Assembly: GCF_001411555.2 (NCBI RefSeq)
Contig: NC_049915.1
Location: forward strand, 17,870,640-17,934,639
Reading direction: 5' to 3'
Origin: Juglans regia
Lineage: Eukaryota; Streptophyta; Magnoliopsida; Fagales; Juglandaceae
Length of the DNA stretch: 64,000 nt
In this document: piece after piece, positions 37,418 through 49,240 of the stretch
Position numbering within the stretch: the first letter of the stretch is position 1
Layout of the letters: the number at the start of each line of letters is the position of its first letter
Program-made: the position numbers and the translations under genes
The notes under the pieces: model-generated
What the model was told of the DNA's origin: nothing
Database searches by the model: none
What the model saw: only the letters and a program-made list of their open reading frames with translations

Positions 37418-39875
37418 TTTTTTTTTTTTTTAATTTAAGAGAGAGTAGTCACCTGTCCAATAGTGACACCCACCCAAATTTATTAATAAGCCCTCACTTG
37501 TGGCAGAGGAATACCGTGATAACAAACAATGTACTCAGGCTTTACAATAATATGAGAGACTAATTAAGCCCCAAGCACCATACACCAAAACAAATAACTC
37601 AAACAATATAACCAAACTTACAACTGAACAAAAACAAATTAAACGTGCCTATATAAAGGATTTAACCAGACAATATTGAAATTCTTATGCAAGTAAGTGC
37701 TTTGTCCTTCCTAAAATGTAATACCCATACTAAAAACATCCACACTTCCTGAGATAGGTCAATCAACATGAATATGTTCTAAGTATACCTCTTAATAGAT
37801 GAGGAACTTACATCTGCCCTAACCACTCGTGAGAGACCCCATTACTGCCCAATAGAGCCAAAAAATATGCAGTCTTATTCCCTTCCCAATAGATATGCTT
37901 AATGGAAAAATTTATCTCTGCCAACATATTCATAATGTCTTCCCAAAAATCATCTAAGTACCAAAGACTACATCTTCCTTCCTGAACCCAATTAACAACC
38001 ACAAGTGAGTCCATTTCAATAATTATATTATTAAGCCCCAATCTTTTACAATGTTCAAGCCCTCTTCGCAAGGCTATAATTTTCGCAAGATTATTGCTAC
38101 CGCTTCCAATGGATTCGGCAAACGCAAAAACCATCTTCCCAAGCTCATTTCTTACTACTCCTCCGGTACCAAAAATTTCAGGATTATTAATACTACTTCC
38201 GTCCACATTCAATTTAAACCAATCTTTCTTCAGCCTCTCCCATCTTACTGCTGTTAAAATCTCATTCTTTTTTGAATTAATTGAAAGATTCAAAGACTTT
38301 AAAATCTGTACATCTTTTTCCACTAGTCGAGAATCCTTATGAATCTTAATACCCACCCAATTAATCCAATACTTTATCGATCTCCATAAAACCTGAACCT
38401 TCTCTTTCCTTTCTTCCATCCGAGCTGTACATCACCACTTCTATAAATTCCATGTGATGATAAGTAGTATAACTCCAATAAGAGTACCTAACTGAGATGA
38501 CTTCGATGCTCTTCGAAACCAAGCCTCAACAGTTGCCCTCCAAGACTGGAACGGGACAAGCGAGATACTCAAAGTATTTGAACTAAACTTCCATATAGCC
38601 TTAGCAATATTCCCACTATATAACACATGATTATTATCCTTAGAGGCACCTTCCCGACAACATTCACATTTTGAGACTAAAGGCAAATCAAGTCTCCTTA
38701 TACGATCATCCACAGCAAGGCATGAGTTTAAGGCCTTCCACATTAGCACAGAAAATTTCTTTGGTAAATCCGAATTCCAAATCAAATCCGACCATTGACA
38801 TTTAGGATTACTAATCCGAACAAAAGACCAGGCGGTTTTAGTCGTGAAAGACCCATCCAAATTCTCTAACCAAATAAGCTGATCCTTACATGTCCTCCTA
38901 CTACTAATTTCATTAACTATTTCCTCCATTTTCTCAGGCCCTACTAGTTGCTCAAGTTGCTCCATATCCCAATTGTTATTAATCACACAATTCTTCACCT
39001 TCAATTCCAGATCTCCCACCATCTGATACTGCTCCATCATAGGTCTAGAATTAAGCCAATTGTCTCTCCAGAATGACACATTCCCCTTCCTAATCTTCCA
39101 CTTGAACGTCAAAGTATAACAGGAATCTCTTTTGCAATTGCTTTCCAGAACCTGGTGCCTCTAGATGGACTAATCTCCAGCAGATGCGGTCCATGCATGT
39201 ATATAGCACAAAAAAAATATTTTCCATAAAGAATCTGAACTCAACAAATTCCAGGCAAATTTAAGATGCAACAATCTTTGTACATCAACAAAACTTCTCA
39301 AACCAACCCCTCCTTCATCTACTGGTTTGCATAATCTTTCCCATTTAATCCATTTCCTCTTGGAACTCCCATTAATTGAGCCCCAAAAGAAAGTGCTAAA
39401 TAATTTATTAAACTAGAGCAACACTAATTTCAGAACCTGCATCACAGATAACAAGTGAACTGGCATGCTCGATAACACATGCTTTAATAATATGACTCTC
39501 GCCCCTGCGGAAAGAAAACTCAACTTCCAACCTTCAATCTTCTTCCGAATTTTTTGAATTACATCCTGGAAATGAATTGACTTCAATGTGCCTGAAACAA
39601 CTGGCACCCCTAAATACCTGACCGGGAACACCCCTTCCGAAAACTATGTAGTCGATAAGAGATGTCAACGTCTAACAGAATTAATTCTTTTAGAGAAAAA
39701 AATAGATGATTTGGCATTATTTACCTATTGACCTGACCACTCAGCATAAATACAAAGAACTTCAACAATCTCTAAGACTTCCCTCCATTTGTGAAAATCA
39801 CCATGTCATCAGCATATAAAAAATGAGAAATAATATGACCATGTCTAGGATGAGAGAAACATTTAAGTCTCCGAC
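37418..39875 (-). pseudogene. 5'-truncated LINE (L1-type) retrotransposon
   Basis: On the minus strand, in order: reverse transcriptase HGHIISHFLYADDMVIFTN (near 39840-39785) with the catalytic YADD; the RT end VRYLGVPVVSGTLKSIHFQD (39631-39413); a zf-RVT-like region with VSFWRDNWL (39112-38441); and an RNase H domain, FKLNVDGSSINNPEIFGTGG ... IIIEMDSLVVVNWVQ (38419-37808). A poly-T at 37418-37431 is the reverse of the poly-A tail. Stops and frameshifts separate the parts, and everything upstream of YADD is absent, as expected for 5' truncation. Confidence 0.9.
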
Positions 39876-39942
39876 ACATCCAGGACCGGGGCATTACATT
39901 GATAACTCAATATATGATCGATCTCAAATCTTCGGTACGTAG

Positions 39943-40155
39943 GCACATGCAGTAGCGAACATATGAGGGACTAGAGATGCAGCCACGTGTGGTTGATCAC
40001 TGTGACAGCAACGTCATCAACGTCTCGCGTGGTCGACCGTATACACCTTGCCGACCAATTATTATTCCACAACCACCAGCACCTTGTGAAACTACAGTGT
40101 TCACCAGAGTTACGAACCGTGTGAAACCCCTTTAGATAATAAGCATGCACGATAA
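39943..40155 (+). pseudogene. Dead type A copy, exon 2 (A3)
   Basis: The acceptor and intron end match A1 (AACTCAATATATGAT then TACGTAG). Exon 2 keeps type A features: TCTCGCGTGGTCGACCGTAT encoding SRGRPY, then TPCRPI, and the tail AATAAGCATGCACGATAA. From the expected phase it reaches a stop after nine codons, and a deletion removes the fourth cysteine region and shifts the frame. Exon 1 is absent. Confidence 0.88.
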
Positions 40156-40939
40156 AGCCGGTTCATCAGCAATATTAAGGCATCAAACTACTTGCATTTA
40201 TGATGAAAATCGAGAAGCGTTTTAAGAATAAGATTAGTAGTTTTGGAGTATTATTAATGTATATATGGTTTGATGTAATTTTAAGATATTGTTATACATT
40301 AAATAAAAGAACCGACTGAAGGACGTACGTACATATACTTAGTCCACTAATTCACTTAATATTTACAGGACTTGATCCAAAGGATTTTATTTTAAAAAAT
40401 GCTAAATGTACTAAAGAAAAGCTTGAAAAACCTTCTCCACATGTCAATTATTGACACGGTTGAAATAATGAAATTTTTAAATTTTAAATTTGAATTTCAA
40501 AAGAAAACTAACAAAATAAGTCTTGTAAATAAACATGCAAGCTGTACATATAGCACCACTACTCTTTCATTTAAGTACAAGTTGAGGAACTATATTTTTT
40601 AGGCTGCATGGTTATTGGGAAAATGAAAACGGAAGATGATGAAGAATCATATATAGAAGTTATCCATATTAAATATGAATATTGGATGTTGTGTAATACA
40701 CAAAAGTTAGCCTGTGCTAAGAATACCATTGAATTCACCAAAATAAATTGATCCGTTGGAAACTTTCTAGATACCGACTCAATAAGCTAGCTAGTGACTT
40801 ATTCATTTATGAAAAAAACCTAAAACCAGGAGCTCGTGTATTCCCTTCAATAAGAACATGGCACATCATGTGGCGCCCCCGGCCACCATGCACCTCGTTA
40901 AGGAATGTGACGTCGAGATGTTAACCGCACTGGTCACAC
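40156..40939 (+). other. Type A 3' flank
   Basis: Matches the A2 3' flank (21576-22029) and more loosely the A1 flank. No gene. Confidence 0.6.
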
Positions 40940-42409
40940 ACCCCTTGCATGTTGTGATAACAAAATGTGTGCTCACATGCTCAATAAATAAGTGTGCATT
41001 TAATTCGCAGAGAAAATAATAAAAGGTCATAATTAATTCTAAATAACAACACAAAAGAAAAATTAATAACATCAGAACTGTAATATCCATAAATCACATG
41101 TATCCAAATCATAAGTTATTTAATAAAATTCTACAGTCATCCAATTCATCAAGAAATTGAAACATAACGATATGACAAATAGAGAAAGGCCCCCGGTCCG
41201 TAATGTCCCAACTGTGTTGGATCTCATTGTCCATAACCATCACCATAATCTCCATCCACATCAAAATCAATAGCTCTGAGAAGAGGGACCGTAATGGGAC
41301 TCCCATGATGAGATTTTGAAAAATCTCAGTAAGTAAAATATTAAGATAAACCTCAAAGATGCAAGTCTAATGTAAATGAAGATATGCAATTTATAGATGG
41401 AAAGAAAATTAAATAATACATGCCAAATTATAGGTTTCCGTGCAACATTCTAAAAATCAACATAAAGATTTACCGAGCAACAATGCTCAATACACACAAA
41501 ACATCTAAGCAACTTGGAAACAGACTCAAAAAATCTTGTTTGGCAATTTTAAAACATTAAGTTTATTAATGTGTGTACCATGGTTTCTCCTAAATGGGTC
41601 ATTCACACGCCCTAGCTCCCCTCATCACACCGTGGGTAACGACACCTGCATGTGACTTTGTTCTGAGTGACACTTGGCTTCACGCTCCATCTTTGACCCC
41701 AACATCCTTTAGCTGCCATCATTAGAGAGGCCACGACTTCAATCTGAGAGTGTTAACATCTTGCCCGAGCCTGTTGTCACCCAGCAACAACCCAACGAAC
41801 GTCACTCAGCATTTCAACTCTTCCGAGTAACCAAAAGAGCTCCATCAAGATAATGCCCTATCTCGATTTGGGGTCATGATACTCATATAAATAAGGAAAA
41901 CCCATTTATTAATAACACTTGCACATTGCTTGGAATAAGGCATTCCTTTTTAAACCAAATAAACAGTGAACTCAACTCATCAAGAATAGAGAGAAAACAT
42001 ACAAATTCTAGTAAGTATTCACATGTTGAAAATTAGTCCAAATGACTAGAAACTCCAGCAACCATTTACATGTAGAAAATCATACCAAATAATAATAAAA
42101 ACATCAAACTCAACTCAACAAGAACAGAGAAAAAAAATTACAAATTTCATCAAGTATTTAAAACTAAACACAATATGTTAAACATACTTACACACACTGC
42201 TTAAAAATAAAATAACCCATTTTTCCACAACACACCAAGCACACAACCAATACAAGGACAAGTTCTTCTCACCGTAGGATCGACAAACAAGAATATCTAT
42301 GGAGAGCGAGTTACCAGCGATGGCGAGCTTGTGGCTGTGCAAGGCTTGGTTAACTACAACAACAAGGTGCGTGGCCGAGATGTGTATGTGTGTGTGAGAG
42401 AGAGGGAGG

Positions 42410-42440
<31 letters not shown>
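40940..42440 (-). repeat. CACTA-derived repeat, copy 3
   Basis: Collinear with copies 1 and 2, sharing the left junction with copy 2. It ends in a GT/GA microsatellite (about 42388-42440). No intact coding sequence. Confidence 0.8.
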
Positions 42441-42443
<3 letters not shown>

Positions 42444-43036
42444 ACAAGAGAAATGGCTTTTTGGGAGAATCTTTTCGTCCCAAAAAACCCCATTTTAATC
42501 TCAAAATTTTTTTTGAGATTAAAACAATTTGTCTCTAACTTGTAAAATTTTGAGATGAAAAAAATTTGTCTCTAACTTGTCTCAAAAAACCCGACTCAAA
42601 AGGTTTTTTAGGACGAAATTTGAATTTCGTCCCAAAAAAATACTTTTAAGGACGAAATTGGGCAGATCCATTCGTAGGCGTTTGAACAAGAATTTGTTTC
42701 TGAGATGAAACATTTTTGTCCTAAAAACCCGTTTGAATGGAAATAATTTCGTTCGGACAAATATGAGCAGTTTGAACAGTACAGAAACTTTACTCGAACA
42801 ATCAAAGAGATTTGATCATGTTCGTATAGAAAAATTATTGTTCGAACACAATTAATATGAACGATTGCTGCCAGTTCGAATAGAAAATGATTGTCCGAAT
42901 GAGAGTCCATTCAAACTCTAGGTTTTACAATTCGAACAGACTGGAGTTTTCTCAGGTTATTCGGGTTTTATTTTTCAATTCGAACGCAAGGTAAAAAGAT
43001 TTACCGTTCGAATTGGATATTTTCCGTTTGAACTGT
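42441..43036. mobile_element. Subterminal-repeat block of a CACTA-like element
   Basis: It starts ACTACAAGAGAAATGG and then holds many alternating repeats such as GTTCGAA, AATTTCGTCCCAAAA and TTGTCTCTAACTTGT. This block is absent from the matching place before B2, so it inserted after the duplication or was lost there. The right end lacks a clear TGTAGTG, so the element is incomplete or the border is eroded. Confidence 0.5.
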
Positions 43037-43952
43037 CCACACTAGATTATACTCATGTAATTAAATTTAAATTAAAAGAAATTGGTGGATGTCCAGCAGC
43101 CACCAGCTCTAATGCCAGTTCGCCGCCTTCCTATTGCCAAATTTATTGAGTCTAACATATGGTACTCGCCAAATGGGGCATCCAACGCCGAATGATCGCC
43201 GGGTGGAAAAAACGGTACCTTTCTCTGTATGAAATTTCCTATGATTTCAATATGAATGCAGGTCTTTAGTATTGCCATTGTTTATTCCATAAAAATTAAT
43301 TAGTTTCATGCACTCAATCAGTCCAAAAAAGAAGACAATGAAATGCACTAATAAGGGTGTACAAATTAATTGGAAAACTGGAAAACCGGCCCAAACCAGT
43401 GGACTTCGTCCGATTTTGGACCGATCCGGTCCGGAACCGATTCCCTTAGTTCCGAAACTAGACAGTACCGGTCTGGTTTTGGTTCTATGCTTTTTAGGAC
43501 CGGACTGGACCGGTTCACTATATTATATATTTTAAATTTTTTTTAATATAATATATAATATTTTTTATATTATATATATTTTTATATTATATATAATTTT
43601 TATATAATATATAATAATATAAATTAATAAATTCTGAACATATTCCTTTTGATAAATACATAATACACTAGTAATAATAATATACATTAGTATATTAATT
43701 ACATTTCACTTTAATTAATTAGTATACTAATATATTACATTTCATTTTATGCCCTAATACTAATACTATTAAAATCGAAAAACCAGACTAAACCAGACCA
43801 AAATGATAAAATCAGAAGTACTGGTTTAGGAGGGTAATTGGTGCATAATCGGTTTTCGAAAATGTAAAACCGGTGCATACCGGTTCGGTCCTAAATTTTG
43901 TTCAAAACCGGACTGAACCAGTTACACCCCTATACACTAAGTTGACAACGAC
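43037..43952 (+). promoter_or_regulatory. Distal upstream flank of B3, interrupted
   Basis: 43037-43351 and 43941-43952 match the B1 and B2 upstream flanks (CGGTACC, TTTCAATATGAATG, AATTAATTAGTTTCATGCAC). The flank continues only at 51788, after a hAT-like element and a 7.8-kb LTR insertion. Distal control of B3 may therefore differ from that of B1 and B2. Confidence 0.65.
43352..43932. mobile_element. hAT-like nonautonomous element, 581 bp
   Basis: It begins TAAGGGTGT and ends ACACCCCTA. The 8-bp duplications TGCACTAA (43344-43351) and TACACTAA (43933-43940) differ at one base. Its interior has ACCGG-rich ends around an AT-rich core, as in the 2693-3366 and 61990-62687 elements. The empty site is visible before B1 (AATGCACTAAGTTGAC). 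Confidence 0.82.
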
Positions 43953-45109
43953 TGTGAGACCCCAAAAATTAGGGTGTTTTAATTTATTTATATGTATTAT
44001 TATTGTTTATTTTATTCTATTTTATTTTTCAGGATAAATCTCCCCCGATAGATTAATCTAAGGACTCTTAGATGGATGGTTGGTATTAAATCTCTAAGAG
44101 AAACCCTAATTCCCCCAGTTTCTACTTTCACTCTCTCTCCTCCCTCTCCCTTCAACTTAACCGACACCTTCATCGATTTTCTTATTCTCTTCAGCCCAGC
44201 AGTGCCGCCGCAATCCAGTGTAAAAAGGCAACCGGCGACCGTTTGGCCAGAGAGAAGTGACGGCAGCGGTAGTGTAGGGAAGAGGCAGAAGACTCGAGAA
44301 GGGGTTGAAGACTAAGGAACACTAATGCAGCGGTGGGGAATCTAAACCTAAAGTGTTCTGAAGTGAAGTGCTTAAGGAAGTTTTTGTGTGTGTGTGTGTG
44401 TGTGTGTGTGACCAATGACTTTGACTGAAGGAGAGGGATTGGGCTCAGCAGGTGTGGGCTTAAGGGATTTGTCCCTGGGCCGTGTTACTTAATGATGTAT
44501 TTCTTTTTTTGTTTGTTATTTCCTTTTCAGTTGTAATTCGTGCAGCCCAGTATAGGCCTATGGTCTTTTATCATGTGTATGGTTTCAGCTTTATAGAGGA
44601 GTCGTTAGATTTCTGTTTGATTTATGTAAAAACTAATGAATATCTAAATTTACTCCTTCCTGCCTTTCTTTCTCAACCCTTTCTGAAAAAGCATCCCTCA
44701 GGGAAGGCTTTTTCCAGTGTGTGTTAATTCAGTGTGTTACAAGTGGTATCCAGAGACCTCGTTACCTGTGCAAATTACAAATCTATAGTTGAAGGTACTA
44801 GGCTAAACCAACTATAGGATAGGCTCAATGTCCTAAACAAATCCTCAGAATCTCAGTATCAGGAGCTAAAAAAATCCACAGATTCAAAATTGTCTCATAT
44901 AGATATAGAGATAGCAACACTAAAAAGGCAAAATGAAGCTATTGTGTAGCAATTAGCTATTATTACAGCTAAGATAAAAAAGTGTAATCCTAGTCTGAAT
45001 TATGGGGAGTCTTTTTCAGGTGGGCCAATGGAAATGACCATGAGCAGCTATAGCAACAGTTCCAGGAGCATCACTTTCATCAACAACAGCAAAGAGAGAT
45101 CCAGGCACG

Positions 45110-46624
45110 CACAGTAAGGTTAGACTTCCTTTTATTCAATGGAGAAAACCATGCAGGTTGGATCTATAAAGTTAATCAATTCTTTCATTTCCATAATACT
45201 ACCTCACAAACCGAGTGAAACTTGCATCCTTTCACTTAGAGGGAAAATCATTAGTTTGGTTCTAAGATCTGGAACAAAGTGTTCAAATCCAAGATTGGGA
45301 TATGTTCACTAGAGCACTACTAGTACGATTTGGGCCTAATGCCTATGATGACCTCATGGAGGCCCTTATTAGGTTAAAGTAGACTAACACTATTAAGGAT
45401 TACCAAGCAAACTTTGAAACCTTGTCAAATAGGTTAAGAGGGATATATGATGCTTGCAAGTTAAGTTGTTTTCTAAGCTGATTAAAGGATGAAATAAAAC
45501 TAACAGTGAGAATGTTCAACCCCACTAATGTAATTATTGCATATAGTCTAACCAAGATACAATAGGAGAATATCAATCTATCCAAAAGAAATCTCAGGCC
45601 CAGTTTACACTACTCCCATGAACTGGGTATCCTAAAAAATCCCAACCACCATTTTAGCCACCAAACAGAAAATGCCAAGCCAAACCAAAAGCCATCATTA
45701 ACCGTACACAAAATTAACCAAAACCAAATGAAAGAAAGAAGGGAAAATGGATTATGTTACCATTGTGATGCCAAGTGGGTTCCCAGGCATAAGTGCCAAA
45801 ATCCCAAACTGTTTTTGCTTGATAAAGTTTTGCTAGACAATGAGAGTAGTGGGGTGATTGAAGAAGTTAAAGGAGATAAGGGTGAAGAAGTTCTAGCAAC
45901 CCTAGACACATGTCCAACCCAAACCAACCCAGAAATCTCCCTCCATGCCATAACTGGATCCCTTAACCCAAAAACAATGAGAGTGAAGGGGAGGATTGGG
46001 AAGCAATGGATCACCATTTTGATTGACACGTGTTCTACACACAACTTCTTAGACCCAGCCATATTAAAGAAAAATAACCTACCCTTAGATGACAAGGAAA
46101 AGGTGAAGGTGAAGGTTGCAAATGGTGAGCTAGTCCCTAGTGCAAGGAAATGCAGTGAGGTGAAGGTCCTTATTCAAGGCACTACCTTTGTGATGGAAGT
46201 TCATGTGATTGTATTATCCGAATGTGATATGGTGTTGGGAATTAAATGGTTGCATGAGTTGGAAAACATTTTGTGGGATTTTGATAAGCTAACTATGCAC
46301 TTTTGCTATAAGGGTGAAAAAATAAACATTCAGAGGTTAACAGCTACCAAGATGATTGAGGAAGGGTCTCTAAACATGCTAAACAAATTAGAGACCAAAT
46401 TGGTTATTTTGCAACTCAAAGAAGGGGAAAAGTCCCCTAATTCGCAAGCTGGAGCCAAGATTCCAGCAGCTATTCAAATATTACTGAAACAATTTGGAGA
46501 TGTATTCTCACAACCTAAAGGACTTCCACCTCCACAAGCCCACGACCACTCCATATACCTCATACCCAACATTAAACCCATTTCTATAAGACTTTACCGT
46601 TACCCCTATTACCAAAAAGACTAG
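45110..46624 (+). pseudogene. Gypsy gag and protease region
   Basis: Gag is broken up to 45720 (RLDFLLFNGENHAGWIYKVN with stops). From 45728 an open stretch of 298 codons carries a zinc knuckle (CYHCDAKWVPRHKC) and an aspartic-protease-like core ILIDTCSTHNFLDPAI, in which the usual D-S/T-G reads D-T-C, so the active-site glycine is lost. It ends with the start of the RT region (SIRLYRYPYYQKD, then a stop). Confidence 0.85.
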
Positions 46625-46806
46625 ATTGAGAAAATAGTGTAGGAGCTATTGTCTATGTGAGTGATCCAACCTAGCCAAAGTCCATACTCTTCTCCCGTGT
46701 TGTTGGTAAGAAAAACTGATGGAACATGACGATTGTGTGTTTACTATAGGGGCTGAACAGTGTAACCATCAAGAATAAATTTCGCATTCTCACGGTTGAA
46801 GAGCTA

Positions 46807-48060
46807 ATGGATGAGCTACACAGGTCAACCATATTCTCCAAGCTAGATTTGAGGTTCGACTATCATCAAATACGGGTTAACCCTAATGACATACCCAAAA
46901 ATGTCTTTAGGACTCATGAAGGACACTATGAGTTCCTAGTGATGCCCTTTGGTTTCACTAACGCCCCCTCAATCTTCCAAAGTCTTATGAATGAGGTATT
47001 TCGACCCTTTCTAAGAAAGTTTATACCTGTGTTTTTTTATAACATTTTGGTGTACAGCAAAACAGAAGGGGAACATGCACAACACTTATTGGTCACCTTA
47101 GAGACACTAAGACAGCACAAGTTATTTGCAAAACAATCTAAGTGCCAATTTGGTTGTGAGGAGGTGGCTTATCCTGGCCATCTAATTTCAGCTAAATGGT
47201 ACAAGCAAATCCAAAAAAGTTAAATGCCATGGTAGGGTGGCCCCTACCTAAGTCCCTTAAGGCTTTAAAATGATTTTTAGGCTTGACAGGCTACTACCGC
47301 AAATTTATAAAAAAGTATAGTGAGATTGTTGCACCACTTACAAGGTTGCTTAAAAAGGAGTGTTTTCATTGGAGTGAAGAGGCTAAGTTAGCATTTCAAA
47401 GATTAAAAGAGGTTGTAACTCAATCACCAGTTTTGACTCTTCTAGATTTTTCCCTACCGTTTATAATTGAATGTGACGCATTGGGGACAGCAATAGGGGT
47501 AGTTTTGATGCAGTGTGGGAGACCAATAACGTTTTTCAGCAAGGCCTTCAAAGACAAATCCCTTCCACCGCCTACATATGAGAATGAGCTATTTGCTTTG
47601 GTTTTAGTAGTGTTAAAGTGGAAGCCTTACTTATTGGGGCCAACCTTTGTGGTTAGAACCGACCAACAAAGTCTCAAAGCACTTGCTTGATCAGAAAATT
47701 GGAACCCTTATGCAGCAAGAATGGATAACTAAGCTACTTGGCTACAATTTTATTGTGGAGTATAAAAAGGGGCCCGAAAATAGGGTGGCAGATGCCCTAT
47801 CCCAAAAAGACAAGGAACTTGAAAGGGCACTAATGCTTATCACCTTCCCCAGTATGGAATGGGTGGAAGATTTGAAGAGGGCTTATGACTTGGATAGGCA
47901 CTTAAAGGAGCTGCTAAGGAACTGTTCAGAAGGTAAGTTAAGCTCTAACTATATCTTGAGGGATGGGTTACTATTATACAAGAATAGATTATGCATTCCT
48001 CCGCATGAGGAATTTAAAAATAAATTAATGGAGTTATCCCACAGCAACCCATAGGGGGGA
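46807..48060 (+). pseudogene. Gypsy reverse transcriptase and RNase H, catalytically dead
   Basis: RT motifs are FSKLDLRFDYHQIRV and GHYEFLVMPFGFTNAPSIFQ, then VFFYNILVYSK, where the catalytic aspartate pair of the usual F-x-DD box reads Y-N. The RNase H part has SLPFIIECDALGTAIGVVLM and ITFFSKAFKD, then FIVEYKKGPENRVADALSQK. Frameshifts at about 47220 and 47690 separate the domains. Confidence 0.88.
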
Positions 48061-49240
48061 CATTCAGGTTATGATAACACTATTCATCGAATGAGGAGGG
48101 ATTCTACTAGTCGGGAATGAAAAAAGATTTGAAGACGTTTATCAGGGCATGTGATATTTGGTGAAGGTAGATAACACTCTACCAAGTGGCTTACTACAAC
48201 CATTACCAATACCATCTCAACCATGGACCCATATCACCATGGATTTCATTGACGGGCTACCCATTTCACAAGAGTATGATTGTTTATGGGTTGTGGTTAA
48301 CCGATTGACAAAGTATAGTCACTTTGTGCCCCTTAGACACCCCTACACAGCCAAGACAGTGGCTGATCTATTCTTAAAACATTTCCTCAAGCTACATGAG
48401 TTACCCCGCTCTATAGTTTCTAACAGAGACACTACATTCACAAGCTAATTTTGGCAGGAGTTGTTCTTCCAACAAGGGTTCAAATGTCGATGAGTACTGC
48501 CTATCATCCTTAGACCTACGAGCAAACAAAAGCAGTGTGGGCCGAAAGATTGTGCAGTGTGGGTTCCCCTTGCCGAGTGGTGGTACAACTCCATTCAGCA
48601 CACATCTATAAGGATCTCACCCTTTGAGACCCTTTATGGTTCCCCCCCACCCAGGTTGCTAAACTACATCCCAAGAACAGCCAGTGTTGACACTATGGAC
48701 TTAACTTTACACAACATAGACCATATTTCAAAACTACTTAAGCAGAATTTACAACAAGCCCAAAATCGCATGAAAAAGTATTTTGACTTAAAGAAAAAGG
48801 AGCAACAGTTTGTAGAAGGGGAATGGGAATACCTATGCCTACAACCTTACCGACAAACCACCGTAGCCCATTGGCGCAGCCTCAAGCTAGCTCCATGGTT
48901 TTTTCAACCTCTCCCACTCACCTAATACTGCAACGAGTGGGAAAGGTTGCATACAAGCTGGATCTCCCTTCCACTTCACGAATCCACCATACCTTCCATG
49001 TGTCTCAACTCAAAAGGAAGATTGGCTCCAAGATCACGGCTATTCCTTCACTACCACCTGTGGATGAACAAGGGGTTCTTTGGCCTAAACCTGAGGAGGT
49101 CCTCAGTCGACACATGGTCAAGGCTAGGAACAAGGACAGGGTGGAGCTGCTTATTAGGTGGCACGGACAAGAGGCGACATATGCAACCTAGGAGGGGTAT
49201 TCAGAACTGAAGGAACACATTCCCCAACTTGCGGGCAAGG
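48061..49240 (+). pseudogene. Gypsy integrase and chromodomain, broken
   Basis: The integrase core is QPWTHITMDFIDGLPISQEY ... VSNRDTTFTS with stops around it, and the HHCC zinc region is damaged. The tail HHTFHVSQLKRKIG precedes a chromodomain-like end, EVLSRHMVKARNKDRVELLI then RWHGQEATYATW, which classes the element as a chromovirus. Confidence 0.82.

Larger units (their letters stand above)
34481..39898 (+). mobile_element. Third solo LTR, plus orientation
   Basis: It begins TGTAACACCTAGG and ends GGACCGGGGCATTACA, with an exact 5-bp duplication TTGAT at 34476-34480 and 39899-39903. It shares interior sequence with the two LTRs before it (AAATACGTGTTCGA-like blocks near 36080). Net length is about 2.95 kb after removing the LINE at 37418-39875. 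Confidence 0.8.
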
